Shown: positions 20,748 to 33,418 of the stretch, piece after piece
How positions within the stretch are numbered: position 1 is the stretch's first letter
Layout: every line of letters begins with the position of its first letter
Made by a program: the position numbers and the translations under genes
Notes under the pieces: model-generated
What the model saw: only the letters and a program-made list of their open reading frames with translations
Database searches by the model: none
What the model was told of the DNA's origin: nothing
Source of the DNA: Stereum hirsutum FP-91666 SS1
Lineage: Eukaryota > Basidiomycota > Agaricomycetes > Russulales > Stereaceae
Reading direction: 5' to 3'
Assembly: GCF_000264905.1 (NCBI RefSeq)
Contig: NW_006763147.1
Coordinates: 921,709-985,708, forward strand
Length of the DNA stretch: 64,000 bases

Positions 20748-23045
20748 TCACGTATCAGTGCATATATCTCCTGGCTTGCCAGACTCCCGATACTGCCTCG
20801 GATTCAACATCCTTCCCTCATCCATTAATCTCACAGCTATGGACCTAGACGGGCCATCCTTCGTCTTCTTCGTCGCATACACGAAATCCGGAATCACGAC
20901 GAATGCGCTATACCCAACATCGACCAACTCCTCCAGCACCTCATGCCTTGTCTTCAAAGTTGTCGTCAATCTCGTCTGTAGCGGCTTCGAAGCGACCTCG
21001 ACACGTAGGCGGGGCTGGTTGGAGTCCACCTTGGGCAGTGTTGCGGACGTCGTGGTTGCGGTCAATACGGATGACTTGGAGGCCGAAGGATCCGAATGAG
21101 AGGGAGTTCTGAGGAGAAGAGAAGGGTGTGGGAACGATAGTGTCGAGTCGTATACGACCGGGCAGCAAGGTCGTCTGCCATCCGATGATACCATGTCTGG
21201 GTGCACGACCCTCCACATGCATGCAGGATCGTCGCCTTCATCTGCGCGTATAGTGTTCACTACCTTGCTCCCGCCTCGCGCCTGAGCCAACAACTTCCCG
21301 GTCGCCATATTCCGGAACGAAAACATCCCATCACCTCGCGGGACGGCCATCCATTTGTGATATTCATTCTGCGGCCAATATCCCGTCGTACAGATGTGAT
21401 CCCCTATCCAGTGATCTAGGGTCGCTCTGTGCATGACATCGGGGGAGGTGGAGACGATGGCGAAGTAGGCGCCGAAGGAAGAGGATGCGGAGGTGGGGTC
21501 GAAGATGTAGAGGAAATACCAGAGGGAGGCGGAAGTCGGGTCGGGTTGAAGGGCGACATTTTGGCCACGGGGTGCGCCAGTGCGAGTGGCAAAGAGAGAG
21601 GAAGAAACAGATTGAAGATAGAAGGGACGATGATACAGGGAGGGGAGTGAGGGCGAAAACATAGTCGTCGAGAATAATGCGGCCGCCGGCGATAGAATGG
21701 TTGGTGGGAGAGGAATGTGTATGAGCGACCATTCTTGGGTGGATGTTTGAGGATCGAATGTCACGCAGTGAGCCAATTCGCAGTGAGGGGCAACGGGGCA
21801 CTTGGCATCCAACACAGTCTCTGGTCCACAACTTCTAATTGTGCACAAATCGGTCCTAAAATCGAAACGACGAAACGTGGTCTCAGAAAGAGTATGCGGG
21901 TGCTTCTATCGCAGGTGGAAAACATACGTATTGCTCCTCTTGGAACCGAAAAAATTCCAGACCTGGTGGAAGCCTTCCAAGTGACGAAAACAACCCACAC
22001 GCGCGCCTGATTCACGTCGTGCATAGAGTATTTCCAAGTTTGTCCCAGCAGCTAGATTGCATATCCGGTACTGCATCTCACGGTTTGGCACTGCAGTGAC
22101 GGACCACAGCTGCGAAAGGTCGACCTCCCCGAGTGAAAGTTCTTGCTGGGTCGAGGTATAGACAGGAGCCCAGACTTTGTCTCGTATGCCGTTTCCTAGC
22201 TCGAGGACATTGCTTGTGGAGGAATTGCGAATAATGTAGATACCCTCAGGAATCGAAAGTGGACAATTCATGGGGAGTGTGTCCGAGTGTCCCTGGATCT
22301 CTTCGAGGCGCTGGGTCATTAGACGCTGAGACAAGCGTATGCTGACGATTGATTGGATCTGGGATGAAGTAGGGAATCAGAGTTGACCAATACGCAGGAT
22401 AAAAAATAAGATACACACTCACGTCGAACCTTTTGAAAGCTTGGTTCAGTTTATTCTCTAGCAGCTTGATTTTCTCCGCGTCTTCACTTTTATACAGAAC
22501 TCGCTTGTAACCTTTGCGAGTTAGTTGTATTCGTGTGAAATCCAGTACCTCTTCCATTGTGCTGGAAATAGTATGAGCCTCAGAATAGATACACGATGAT
22601 ACGCTAGGGAGGTGACGACGATGACACGCACGCTGTGAGCTGTCTAAGGTCTCTTTCGAGCTGTGCTTCAGCATCGTCTTGGTCGACGCCACGACATGCA
22701 TCTGCGATTGTGACGATCATATCCTTAGCGCGTAAAGCCAGGTCCTGGAGATCCGTCTTGTTGCTTTGGACTTCCTAACAGTATCAGAACAACAAATACA
22801 TCAGGATATCAGGACGGGTCCACAAATTCAAGGAATGAGGACGAGCGTACCTCAGCGACCTCGATGATCTTCACCCCCACTGAAGCGACATACTTCACAC
22901 ATGGTAAAGTTTCCGTAGACTCGAGTACGTCTTTCAAGATACTTAGAGACACGTAAAGTGCTGACACTGGAGTTTGTTGTGTGACTAAGCTCGTGTCCTT
23001 GTGTTCCTCGGATAGAAGCGCAGGACTGAGTGCCTTTGTGGACAT
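20748..23045 (-). CDS. MLKL/HeLo-like four-helix N-terminus fused to beta-trefoil lectin-like repeats, copy 2
   Basis: Five exons (23045-22851, 22774-22632, 22561-22423, 22358-21928, 21855-20748) give 671 residues. Intron positions and phases match copy 1 exactly, and exons 2 and 3 have identical lengths (143 and 139 nt). The helical N-terminus is well conserved (LKDVLESTETLPCVKYVASV, EVQSNKTDLQDLALRAKDM, TMEEVLDFTRIQ, NKLNQAFKRFD). The lectin part is more diverged: EGIYIIRNSSTSNVLELGN, EVDLSQLWSVTAVPN, HRPFYLQSVSSSLFAT, YHKWMAVPRGDGMFSFRNMA and DPACMWRVVHPD, again suggesting two beta-trefoils. The extreme N-terminus after MSTK differs: copy 1 is Lys/Ser-rich, this copy is not. It is convergent with the cyclopropane synthase, 265 bp away. 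The gene is intact, so both copies are probably functional. Confidence 0.8.
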
Positions 23046-23816
23046 CGAGGCTAAGTAGTGGGAGTATGCTTGTCTCGGAGTACCGTCACCTGTAGAAAGT
23101 GGGATGGGTACAAGTGATTCACCAGGATGTTGGGGTCATAAAGAGAGGGAGATCGTGTGGAATTGTCATGAATAAATTGCAAGCGCTCGTTATGGGGTGC
23201 AAACACCTGCATATCAAACCCTCATCATCAGAGTCGGAGCCCTTTCACAGCCAAGTAGCCACTCGAGCGCCTGAGATGTATTCTGCCTTAGATGTATGAG
23301 TCGGTTCTCGGGACCCACGACACAAAAATACAACTTCTGCATCTTCTGCCGCCGTCATCATTGTCAAGTTGTGATCTCATCAGAGCAGCTGCCAGAGGCG
23401 ACATAGACGGATAAGTCAAAAGGATAGATTTAGCTAGTTCCAGAGTAGTTATTTTTGACCTCTTCAGTCCAGTGTCGTTGTTTCCGTAGATCTTCAGACT
23501 ACTGTTAGAGTACAAGATTACCGAACACGGAAGAGAGACGGGCTCGCTGCCAGACGGGGGATCGGAGCTTGAACCTAGCCTGGCTTTTTCCGACGCACAA
23601 CAGGCGAAAACGATGTCAGTGGCGGGTTGGTGGCGGGCCAAAGGCCACATCTGTGCTCGCAGCATGTTGCAAATATAATACTGTAGTTTGTTTATGATGC
23701 GAGCATAGACAGCGACGGTACGATCCTATCTTGGTTGTTATATCTGGGAACAAATTGACGTAGGGTATCGTAGGATGTTGAACAAATATGAGGAACAATT
23801 GGCATAATTATCTTGC
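23046..23816. other. Intergenic, upstream of lectin-fusion copy 2
   Basis: 770 bp between the start of copy 2 and the 3' end of the RIF1-like gene, both on the minus strand. The minus-strand frame 23288-23665 is not recognisable. Nothing else seen. Confidence 0.5.
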
Positions 23817-26800
23817 TTAGGGACCAGGTTTCTTGGTAACCTCTTTTAAAAGCCCAAGCGACCAGTCTATGACAAAGGCTTTGTCCTCCTCACTCAAAGT
23901 CACACCACGACCTTCTTTCACCAGTTTATGATGCACCTCCCTCAATGACCGAATTGTCTCGGGCGTAGTGTCTGCTCTGCGTGGGGGTTCGGGCCTTGGC
24001 GGTGTGGCCTTAAATCCTCCCGCTCCGTCTGCCGGCGATGAATTGGGTGGCGCATGAAAGGGTGACGAGCTCGGAGTAGGTAAAGATGCTGGAGCAGTCG
24101 ATGAATGGACAAGATTGAGGTGTGTCTGTGTAGGTTGTGGCTCGTAGAGGGCTTCTTTAGAACTGCGAAGTCTAGCGTATTGCTCCGTGTCCCTTCGATT
24201 GAAAACGCGGCGGAGTTGGGGCGTCGAAACTTGCACAGACATATTCCTCCGAGTCTCGGGCACTAGCAATGATGGGGTATCTGTAGAATCACATCACAAC
24301 ATTAAACAACCAAGAAGATCGAGAAAAAGGATGAAAGGAACGAACCACGGGTCGCTTGACGAGGCAACTCATTCGTTATCCTAACAATCTCAGGCGTTTC
24401 CACCCTCGTCTCCCGGTCATCGTCTACTTCGTCCTCCTCCTCTACGTCCATCTGCCTTCCCTTTCCTTTGTCAGGACGAGCAGGAAGTTGGCTGTCATCT
24501 CCACCGGCATCAGAAAGACCTTCGCTCCCTGTTCGTCCCATCCGCCCAGCGTTCGTATGCTCACTGGTATGCGACTGTTCCTCATCGTGCTCCGTAGCCC
24601 CCGAGATTTTGGCGTCGTCGAGGCTATGAGGGGTGGGATCCATAGTCGAAGATGCACGAGCAGTTCTAAGACGAGCAGGAGAGGTCACCCTTTGAACCGG
24701 CGCAGACCGATTGGAATCCACGAGCTTCGGGCGTTTACGAGGGGACGTGGGGTCATCGTGGGAACGCCGTTTCTTCCTTTCATCGAGTTTGGGTGGCGCC
24801 GCGGCGGCGGCTACAGCAGGCAACAAAGGTGGGGACAAAATAGAGCTTCCGCCAGCACGAGACGTAAACGTATCAAGTAATTCCGGTGATTCGGCACGCG
24901 GAGAAGGCTGAGACCTCCCATCTCCACTTGCGCCTTGAACGAACTCGGGGCCAACAGAGTCAAAGTAAAATGCATTTCCGTCGATGCCGAGGGAGCCCTC
25001 TGAGTCACTGTTCTGGTAGTAGGGTTGTGATTGCGAGAGTTGACTTGGGTTGATGCCTATGGCCCAGCGATTGTCAGGGGAGTACGGAGCATCCTGAACT
25101 TGTCTGAAGTCCTCTTCGGAGTCGGGAATCACTTCATCGGATCGAGAATAAAGCGAGCTAGTCGGCGAGGGGGGGTCCATATGCAGTCCGGGCTCCTGAT
25201 GCGTAAATTGGTCGCCTTCTTTATCCGAAAATTCATCGACGTCCTGACTATGCCCCATAGCTGTGAACTGTGACTGTGTCTCCAAAACGTCCATACCGTC
25301 TACCCATTCCCCATGCCAAGCTTGCGTGCATACGCTCGCATACCTCCGCAATCCGGGGGACCACTTGTCCAGCGGTTCTCCTATCCGATGAAACATGTTA
25401 CCGAAGAAGTCCGCGAATCCCTCAGGACATATGCAAGGCGATGGTACAGACATGTTGAACGTTGATGTCAGAATCGGGGTGAGGGAATTGATTATCGAAA
25501 GTAGAGAGGCGGGGGGCTCAGAAAGACCCGAGAGACGGTCGAGGAGGACTGTATATATGGGAGCCAGCTGTTGGATGGTGTATCAATACTTGAACAAACG
25601 GGGAAATCAAGATGTAACAGAACAGAGAAGGCTCACGATCTGATTATAATCGTCAGGTGAGATTGGATGACGTTCATTGCCAATCCAAAGTGAAAGTGCG
25701 CCCTGAACCTCGACGACAAGTGGGACTAGGAGCTCGTTTGCAGCCGTGAGGATAAGCCGCTTCATTTGCTTCAGGATGCCAGCGACGTTATGGAAGGAGT
25801 CTTCGGACAGAGAGAAAGAGTCGCATAGGAAGGTTGTAACGAGCGATAAGAAAGATGATGGGATAGCGGCAGTTCGAGCCGATAAACTGAGACGGTGAAG
25901 CATATGCCTAAGTTCTGTCGATGGGAGTTTGCTACTGCGATAGCACACGCGTCATTCGTAAACGATGTGGTACAAGAAATAAAGGTACTCACGCCCGACC
26001 ATCGCGCTGGAGTCTTTCTGCAAGGTCGTCCAAAAATTTGGAAGAATCGATGGAGGCTTTAAGTATCGCTTGGCCCATCGTCCATCCCAGAACTGAATCC
26101 CACACTTTCTCCTCGTTATCCTGGCCAGACAGGCCCCAGATGCTATAAAAGAAGTACGAAATCTATGAATCAGCATTCACGCGAAACGGCTCAGTTAGAA
26201 CGAACGCGGCTCACCCAAGAGGAGTGTACAGCAACTCCACGGTGTCCTTCCACGATAATCGCTTTTCAAGGTCCTTGGCGAGTTTCGCAATGACAACCCA
26301 GACACGTCTGCGCTTCGCAATCCGTTCGACCGTCAAACCCCCGCTTTCGACTGTGTCGGTTTCATTCAAGCGAGCCATAACTGTCGGCCAGATGCCCTCG
26401 GCACAATCCGTGACGATATCCTTGCACAGGATGTAAAACTCTTCCAGCACCTTTCCGTCAAACGCAAAGTCCTGCTCCATCAACACTTCCATGATTGGAA
26501 TCGCGGCAGGTGCTAGAGAAGGCTTTGCGAAAGAGTTAGCCATCACCGTCCAAAGCTGTTGAGCGTAGATCAAGCCCAGTCTAGCTGCTAGCATCCTATG
26601 AGCGGTTCCTCCCCCAGCGTCCAGGTTCGTCGGTTTTGCGAGGAAGGAGGTGATGGTGTCGGACGCCCAAGGGGCAAGATCCGGGGTAAATGCGAGATGT
26701 TGTTGGCTTTTGCTCAGGGTATGGGACCGCACGAAGAGCAAAGACTGCCAAGACAGAACTACATTTTGCTGCAATTGCAACAACAACGAAGACGAGTCAG

Positions 26801-28786
26801 AACATTCAGCAGAAATGAAAAGACGAAGGCTGATGACACTCACGGGCAAATGGTGGTGCTCTAACGTCCCCGACATTTTCCTTTGGAAACAAGCATCTAC
26901 AACCATTTTCCAACAATCTACGAATCCTTCCCAGAACTGTTCCACTTCGCCCTCGCTCAAATATCTGACGTCCTCAACTCCATAGTCCCTCGAGCCTCCC
27001 TCTACCACAGATATACCCTTCGAGAGTGAGGCTACGGTGTCCGCATCACTGCCGTCCAACACCGAGCCATCGAACAAGCTCGGAGGCACGACCTCGCGAA
27101 GCGGCGGACTCTTGCCACTTGACCTGGTTGTGGGTTCCCTTTCGATGACACTGAGAAGCCTATGAAACAAATTGACTCCATCGTCATGAGCATCGGGATG
27201 ACCAAGCATAATCTTCAAACAGTTCAGGGTACTTGACAATGCCCAATGAGAGTATGGGTTGGACGTATGGCCGGAGAAGTCGAAGGCATCGCACCCTAAC
27301 AGCACACCAACGACAGGTACCCCCACGCCATCCTGGATACCCGCATTCGTCAGCACTTCGAGTGCGTACTTCACTTGATGGGGTATCTCTTCGCCAGAGC
27401 CCCTCGCCTTTTGCACCGCCGTGCGGAAGTTGTGAACTAAACATTTCCATACCACGCGAGCCAGAACAGCACTCTGCTGGGCGATCGCCTCGAGGAAGGA
27501 TGAAACTAGTGTGAGGGATCGTCTGGACGAAAACATGGCGTCGCCGAACATGATGATTAGGCTTGAGGTGACGGAAAAGATCCAGGAAGCGCTATTGCCT
27601 TGGGGAGATGTAGCCTGAGCCTCGAGAGCAAGCACAGATTGGAAGACGTGTTTCAGGTTTTTTGGGAATGATGCGTCGGGTCGCTGTGATTGTCTATCGA
27701 AATATTGCTTTGTGAGCGCTGATATCCGGGTGCGAATTTGATGAGAGCATGGAGGCGTGTAGTCTGAGCCTGATAGCGAAGGCGCTGACAGAATAATATG
27801 AGCAAAGGAGGCCACGATGTGCGCCGTGTGGTGTCGCAGTCGGCACGACGGAGATGAGAGGTAAGGGAGTAATCGGGGAAGAAGCTCGACAGTCGAAGCG
27901 AGGAAAGTCTTGGAATGGTACCGCAGAAGATGAGCGATAGTCTGTTAGATATCCCTGTGAGCGGTATTGTTACGGGGAAAGCGAAAGGTTTACAGACCTG
28001 GAGGCCATCGATGATGGTCTCTTCATCATCCACAAGCTCTGGAGGGAGCTTAGGAAGATACAATTTGAGAATCCGAATTATACGGGTTTCAAAAGTAGAT
28101 AATACAGTGTGAGGAAGCTTCTGGGTGCTCATTATCGCCCAACAAAGAGCATGGGTCATAGGACCCTTGAACGAGGGTAAGTTCGAGTCCTCGAGTAGGC
28201 GAAGGGTGTCGCCAAGACAGCCTATTAGTTCATCGTCTATGATCACAAAGCGTGAGCGGAGGGAATGACCCAAAGGATATATGGTCTCACTGTTCAACGT
28301 TGTATTAATAGCGGGAGATCGAAAAACCTCCATGACAAGCTTCAACGCACCGTGACACGCAGTCACTTCGTCGGTGTGAGCCCTACGTAATCTTTCATGA
28401 ATGTCGAATAGACTGTCTGCATGATCTTTCGGAGAATGGGGCTGTGATGAGGAGTCCAGATTGGGAGGCTCGAGCGCTCGAAGGATATCCCTTCGGATGA
28501 TGTAGGCGAGATTGGCCTTCTCCTGCGTGAAAGCCTCCAGCGCTGGCAAGTGGTCCGAAGACGAACCGAGGGAGGAGCAATGTTGTTGGATTCGTCTCAT
28601 GAGGGTGTGATACGCCTCTGAGATGTCATGCAGACAAATTGTGGCGTTAGAAGACTGATGGTTGTCAGACGAAAGGAGCGTGTGGAGAGGATCAAGGAAG
28701 AGTTGGCGATATCTGTCGTTGTTCAGCGGATGAAACGACGGTGTACTTGATTTGAAAAGTCGTGTAGGGAGAGGTGCGGAATCCAT
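23817..28786 (-). CDS. Large helical-repeat protein, divergent paralogue of RIF1 (Rif1 N-terminal type)
   Basis: Seven exons (28786-27998, 27941-26844, 26768-26215, 26142-25993, 25934-25637, 25567-24346, 24280-23817) join in frame to 1524 residues. The first 1000 are alpha-helical HEAT-like repeats; the rest is acidic, Ser/Pro-rich and disordered, with a basic nuclear-signal-like RKKRRSHDDPTSPRKRPK and S/T-P sites. The N-terminal third aligns by eye, in order, with the RIF1 at 52.1-47.0 kb: ISEAYHTLMRRI with LIEAYSVLTARL, RRDILRALEPP with ERDLGRALQDP, THALCWAIMSTQKLPHTVLS with KTCALAIWLIQTQRLPAEVL, and DGLQTIAHLLRY with DGLKAIHDLAMY. It lacks the RVxF and SILK phosphatase-docking motifs seen in the other copy. 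RIF1 proteins act in telomere length control and replication timing; whether this copy retains either role is unknown. Confidence 0.78.
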
Positions 28787-29708
28787 ATTTACAGAAGGAA
28801 GTTGTGAGATGGTGGTCGTCGTGTGTCTTAGCGCATAACAAGACTGAGACTCGCAGAAGAAGAATAGGGAGACGAAGAACGTGGATAGACAGTGGACACG
28901 CTATCCAGCTTATCCACGGAAGATGCGTCGAGATGGGAGGCGAGGGCGGAGGTAAGTGGGAAAATGTGTCGCCTGCATGGGTTCAACTTCACAGACACGA
29001 GAATACTTCGGAAATCAGATCGTTCAACGAAGACACGCGAATTTAATCAAGCGGAGATTAAATTCCTGACGCGTGACAGAACGTGTTAGACGTGATGGTC
29101 ACACCGCGCTTTAGTTTGGCGCGCATCATCGTCGTCCCTCGTCGTCCTCGTCTTGTCCTCGTCAAGCCAGTGGCCGCTTGCACAGTGCTTCCCTCCCGCC
29201 AGCCTACCCCCTCCGTCTCCGGTCCTATTTTTTTCAACTCGTTGACGTCTTTCCCGAAAAATCTCCCTCAAGGTTGTGCAGGACCACAGCGCCCAGTAAT
29301 AGTCTCGATAACTGGCCTATCAGCTTGGGCTCACCTTGTCTCAACTCGGGAATACCTCACATTGTCTTAGACTTCCTGTACTTCTGCTACGCTCGTCTTC
29401 TCCAGCATCTCAAGCACGGCTGAAACTCAGTGACCTCATCTTTGATCGACACGAAGGACAGCGCTTTTCTGCGACAGTGACACATCGCCCGGACGTCCTG
29501 CTCTGCCTCAGTCGGTGTCTGTCAGTCTAGGTCCTAATCTGTCCGTCACCCTTCAACCTATAAAGCCGTTCGCTCCCTCAACCTATCTGGACATTCACTA
29601 CTCTCCCTCTCCTTGTTTCCACCATCTCCTCTTTTACACCTCGTGCTGGTCACCTATTTTAACGTCTATAAAACTCCATCGAGCCTTGCTTTCGCCTACA
29701 CTCCGACG
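28787..29708. promoter_or_regulatory. Divergent promoter region, RIF1-like gene and KNH protein 1
   Basis: 920 bp between divergent starts. A TATA box (TATAAAG, 29559-29565) lies about 145 bp before the ATG of the plus-strand gene. Pyrimidine-rich leader at 29570-29650. Confidence 0.65.
29559..29565 (+). promoter_or_regulatory. TATA box of KNH protein 1
   Basis: TATAAAG about 145 bp upstream of the ATG at 29709. The two paralogues have TATA elements at similar distances. Confidence 0.6.
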
Positions 29709-30411
29709 ATGACCAAATTCTACACTTCCTTTGGATCCGCTGTGGCTTCGCTATTTGTCGCTGGTGCCTTGATGGCATCCACCGTTCCAAATCTTATCTC
29801 CGCCGCCCCAGTCACCACACCTCGAGACATGAGTATGTTCAAGCGAGAGGTTTGGTCTCCGCCAATCACGAGTCCCACCGCCGGTGATATTTTGCAAGTC
29901 GGTCAATCGTTCACTGTGACTTGGTTAGTTCTCTGTCCAGCTAGCTCTCTTCATCCTTGGCTTCGATCTCATTTCACTGACAACTATTGGGGGATTAGGG
30001 ATACTTCGGCTGAGCCGGATCAAGTTACAAGTTATGAAGGTACTTTGCTGCTGGGACATATGAATAGCTCTGGTAGCAATGAGAATCTTGATACGAGTAT
30101 GTACTCCTGCTATCTCTGAGTGATGCGCCACCTCATACTGATGCCTTCATTAGAATACCCCCTCGCGACCGGCTTCGACTTGCGGGATGGATCGCACACG
30201 ATTGTCGTTCCGGATGTTCCCCCGCTTGAGTCCTACATTATTGTCCGTGAGTAATGCGTCTATCTTAGGTCATATTGACTATGTCTGACTGACAGCACTT
30301 CCTTGTTTTATAGTGGTTGGCGATTCCGGTAACGCCAGCCCAGAATTCACGATCGTGCACAACAGCACCACGAAACCCGCCGACGCCATGGAGTACGATG
30401 AGACGAAGTAG
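29709..30411 (+). CDS. Secreted Kre9/KNH-domain protein, copy 1
   Basis: Four exons. A signal peptide (residues 1 to about 35, ASLFVAGALMASTVPNLISAAP) precedes an Ig-like Kre9/KNH N-terminal domain: WSPPITSPTAGDILQVGQSF, TVTW, the GTLLLGHMNSSGSNENLD strand pair and the end motif GDSGNASPEFTI. The family takes part in, or decorates, the beta-glucan cell wall. The protein stops soon after the domain (HNSTTKPADAMEYDETK) and has neither the Ser/Thr stalk nor the GPI-type hydrophobic tail of copy 3, so it is probably soluble or wall-associated. The first intron interrupts the conserved Trp codon (TG|G), as in copy 3. Paralogues lie at 34.2 and 54.2 kb. Confidence 0.87.
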
Positions 30412-31978
30412 GCAACGCAACGACATATTACGACACAATTTACGACCCAAAAGGACCCTGACTATGTTCTTAATTGTCTCCGGTTGGACTTCTGTATATT
30501 TCTGTCTCGAGGACATTGCATCGCGACCCATAGAGATCCGTTCCTATTGCTGTACTACTAGCACTACCTTACACTCGTTTACACTCGCGCATCTCTATCG
30601 CTCGCACTCGCTGTGTTATACACTCTGGCTTGGAATGTATCTCACCGATATCTCCTTGACTCCAATGCATTGTGCTTAGCTGCGTCTCAGGCGGTTCATT
30701 TCACCGGATCCAACTTATTTCATGATCAGGTCGGGTGTCACTTCTTACTACCGGGAGATTAGATTAGATGTAAGATAAGGCTGATCAGATGATATTCAGA
30801 TCGAAACGAGTCAAAACGCACGTGCCTCGTCCTCCGAGTCCTGACTCCGACTTCCTTGTTCCTGGTCAGGCCTGCGTTGTTCCTGGTCAGGCCTGCGTTG
30901 ATTCGCTACCACAACAGAGGACGTAAGTACGCTCGACTATAGCTAGCGATCCTGCCCAATCACCGGTTGTCTCAGATGTTGCCCACTGGCTGTTATTGCA
31001 GAAGCGGCCACGATAGTTCTCCGCGGGCCTCTTGCTGCCGGGCAAGCAAAAGTACCTCCGGCGCACCCACCGAGCTTCTTCAATTTCAGCAGGAACTTCT
31101 GGATTCCATAGTAAGCTTATGCTATTTCCTCCGTCTAGGCCCTTCGAGTACTCTCAGTGGTCACGAAGGGATTTTTTGGGGGTTTCTGTCATGTTCAGGC
31201 GTGCCCGTGCTTTGGGAGCTGTCGATTTTATCCTCGCGCAGCAGCGGTTCCGGGATGCTTTCAGGGGGCTTTCAGGGGGTTTCAAAAGGGTTCAAACCCT
31301 CACTGTCCAGGAATCATTGCCAAGTTCAAAACTATTCTTGATCACATTACTTGCATCCATTAACGTTCCTCGTGCTCGCAGATTTAATCGGGCAACATAC
31401 CACCCCATTATAGCCAGGAAGGAAGCCGCGTGGTAGCGAACGCGCCCCCACCTTTGGTATAACAGTGTGCGGAATGGACCAGTCATGTCAGTCTTTCGAC
31501 GTGCCTCGATTCTACTTTCCACGACCAGTGCGAAGACTCGGAATGCACCTCGAGCCCACTCTTGATCTGAGGCAACCATGCTTAGCCATGTTACCACCGC
31601 TGGTGGTCACCTGTTAGGCATCCACCAGCTCTCATTCGCTTGGACCTGGGAAAACTCTCAGCTGAGCTCGGTATCATATGTTATTTACGGTTCGTCGCCC
31701 TCGAATATCGAGGATGTACAGCAACTTTGATCTAAACGACCATGTCCCTTCGCTGCTAGCGTGACCCAAGATGTACCTAAGCCCTGTTGGCGAACCAATC
31801 GCTGCCATATGCGCGCCCATAGGCAACATTCCTCCGCTGTAGACGAATCTCCTTAAAACCCCACACACCCCTGGATGAGTAGCAGTGCGGATGCCAGCTG
31901 CTGCCCCTCCACCGTGGTCCGACTCCCTCTTCACTTTCTTGCGGTCTCGCCCCTTTGGTCAGCTCTGAATCCTCAGCC
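30412..31978. other. Intergenic between KNH protein 1 and lipase
   Basis: 1.57 kb. Holds the 3' UTR of the KNH gene, a perfect 21-bp tandem duplication (30856-30897) and imperfect TTTCAGGGGG repeats at about 31258-31285. Frames at 30967-31436 overlap one another and show no recognisable domain. Confidence 0.5.
30856..30897. repeat. 21-bp direct tandem duplication
   Basis: Two identical adjacent copies of a 21-bp unit that begins TTGTTCCTGGTC and ends GCCTGCG. Intergenic; no flanking inverted repeats were noticed. Confidence 0.8.
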
Positions 31979-33418
31979 ATGTTCTTTCGCTCCTCCTCTT
32001 CCTCTCTTGTTGCGTTGTTGATCACCGCAGTGTCCACGGCGGCCCTTCCTCCTCGCACTCGCAATGGAGCTACCGACATTGCTCGCGTTGATATCTCCTC
32101 ACGCAGTGTCACGACTTTGACGTCCAGCCAACTGTCTGCCTTCACGCCTTTCACCCAGTTCGCAAGAGCGGCCTATTGTGACCCGAGCGTCATTACCGGA
32201 TGGACCTGCGGAGGTACGTGCCCATTGTACTTTGTGGCGCCGCGCTTGTTCGGTTCGTTGTGGCTGACTCTGATGTATGATGATACATGATTCGTGATTT
32301 GATTTGTGATCCGCATCGCGAAGAGGCATGCACAGCACTCCCGGGATTTGAGCCCACACTGACTGGAGGAGACGGTGATGCCGTGCAGTTCTGTGAGTAT
32401 TACATTTCTTGGCGGTATTCATTTTTAGCGAGACGTGTGTCTGACTAGCGATGACATCTGTTCTTCAAATATGAAGACTTTGTTGGGTATTGGCCATCCG
32501 AGAGCACTGTAGTCGTTGCCCACCAAGGAACAGATCCCACTCAATTGTAAGTTTTATGCTTTCACTCATCATTCTCTGGGTGTCTTACCGTGTAATAATG
32601 TCATTTCGGCCGGGTTGTCATCGTAACAGTGAGTCTGATCTCACGGACGTTAACTTTTCCCTCGACACCCTCGATTCTACGCTCTTCCCTGGCGTTTCGA
32701 GCGATGTCGAAGTCCACAATGGGTTTGCAGCTGAGCATGCCAAGACGGCAGCTACGATCTTGACTGAGGTGAAGAGTTTGATGTCGGAACACTCGGCGAC
32801 GAAGGTCACTCTTGTAAGTTTGATGTCTACAATTCATTCACCTTCATCCAACACTGATAACGACCCTTTCAAAAGGTCGGACATTCACTCGGTGGCGCAT
32901 TGGCGGAACTTGATGCGTTGTTCTTGTCACTAAATCTCCCGACCGGGACGACCATCAAGGGTGTCACTTACGGGTAAGTTCCATCTGTCCTCCCCGTACA
33001 GATTATACTGCATTCCATGACTCGTCCTGACAACTTGAACATCTCTTCGATCATAGGACCCCTCGGGTCGGTAACCCAGCTTTCGTTACCTTCTTCGACT
33101 CGAAGGTCTCAGACTTTACTCGAGTGAACAACGAGCTGGACCTGATCCCTACACTTCCCGGTCGATTCCTCGGGTTCGAGCACCCAGCGACCGAAGTGCA
33201 TATCGTTTCTGCAGGAGACGCTGTATCTTGTGCAGGTATGTAACCTTAAGTTTATTCTCATAGCGACGGTCCATGTACTCACGTCGGCTGCAGGCGACGA
33301 TGATGGCACCGATTCTCAGTGCACCGATCTGCAAGTTCCGAACATCTTCGTAGGCAATATTATCGATCACCTTGGGCCATACGAAGGTATCTACATCGGT
33401 ACGATTTTCTGTACATAG
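31979..33418 (+). CDS. Secreted class-3 (alpha/beta-hydrolase) lipase
   Basis: Multi-exon gene. A signal peptide (MFFRSSSSSLVALLITAVST) is followed by the fungal lipase-3 fold: FTQFARAAYCDPSVITGW, ACTALPGFEPTLTGGDGDAV, YFVGYWPSESTVVVAHQGTD (oxyanion region) and the catalytic elbow VGHSLGGALAELDALFLSL with Ser in GHSLG. Then come YGTPRVGNPAFVTFFDSK, a candidate catalytic Asp in NNELDLIPTLPGRFLGFEHP, and a candidate catalytic His in IIDHLGPYEGIYIG. Family members hydrolyse triacylglycerols or feruloyl esters outside the cell. The intron before ACTALPG uses a GAAG acceptor that keeps the frame; the remaining introns are short and canonical. Cys residues near both ends (FCT at the end, TCG/ACT near the start) may form the usual disulphides. 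Confidence 0.9.

Noticed and set aside
30967..31436. Overlapping plus-strand frames of 124 and 134 codons
   Set aside because: Two frames overlap without either showing a known motif; treated as chance or decayed sequence.
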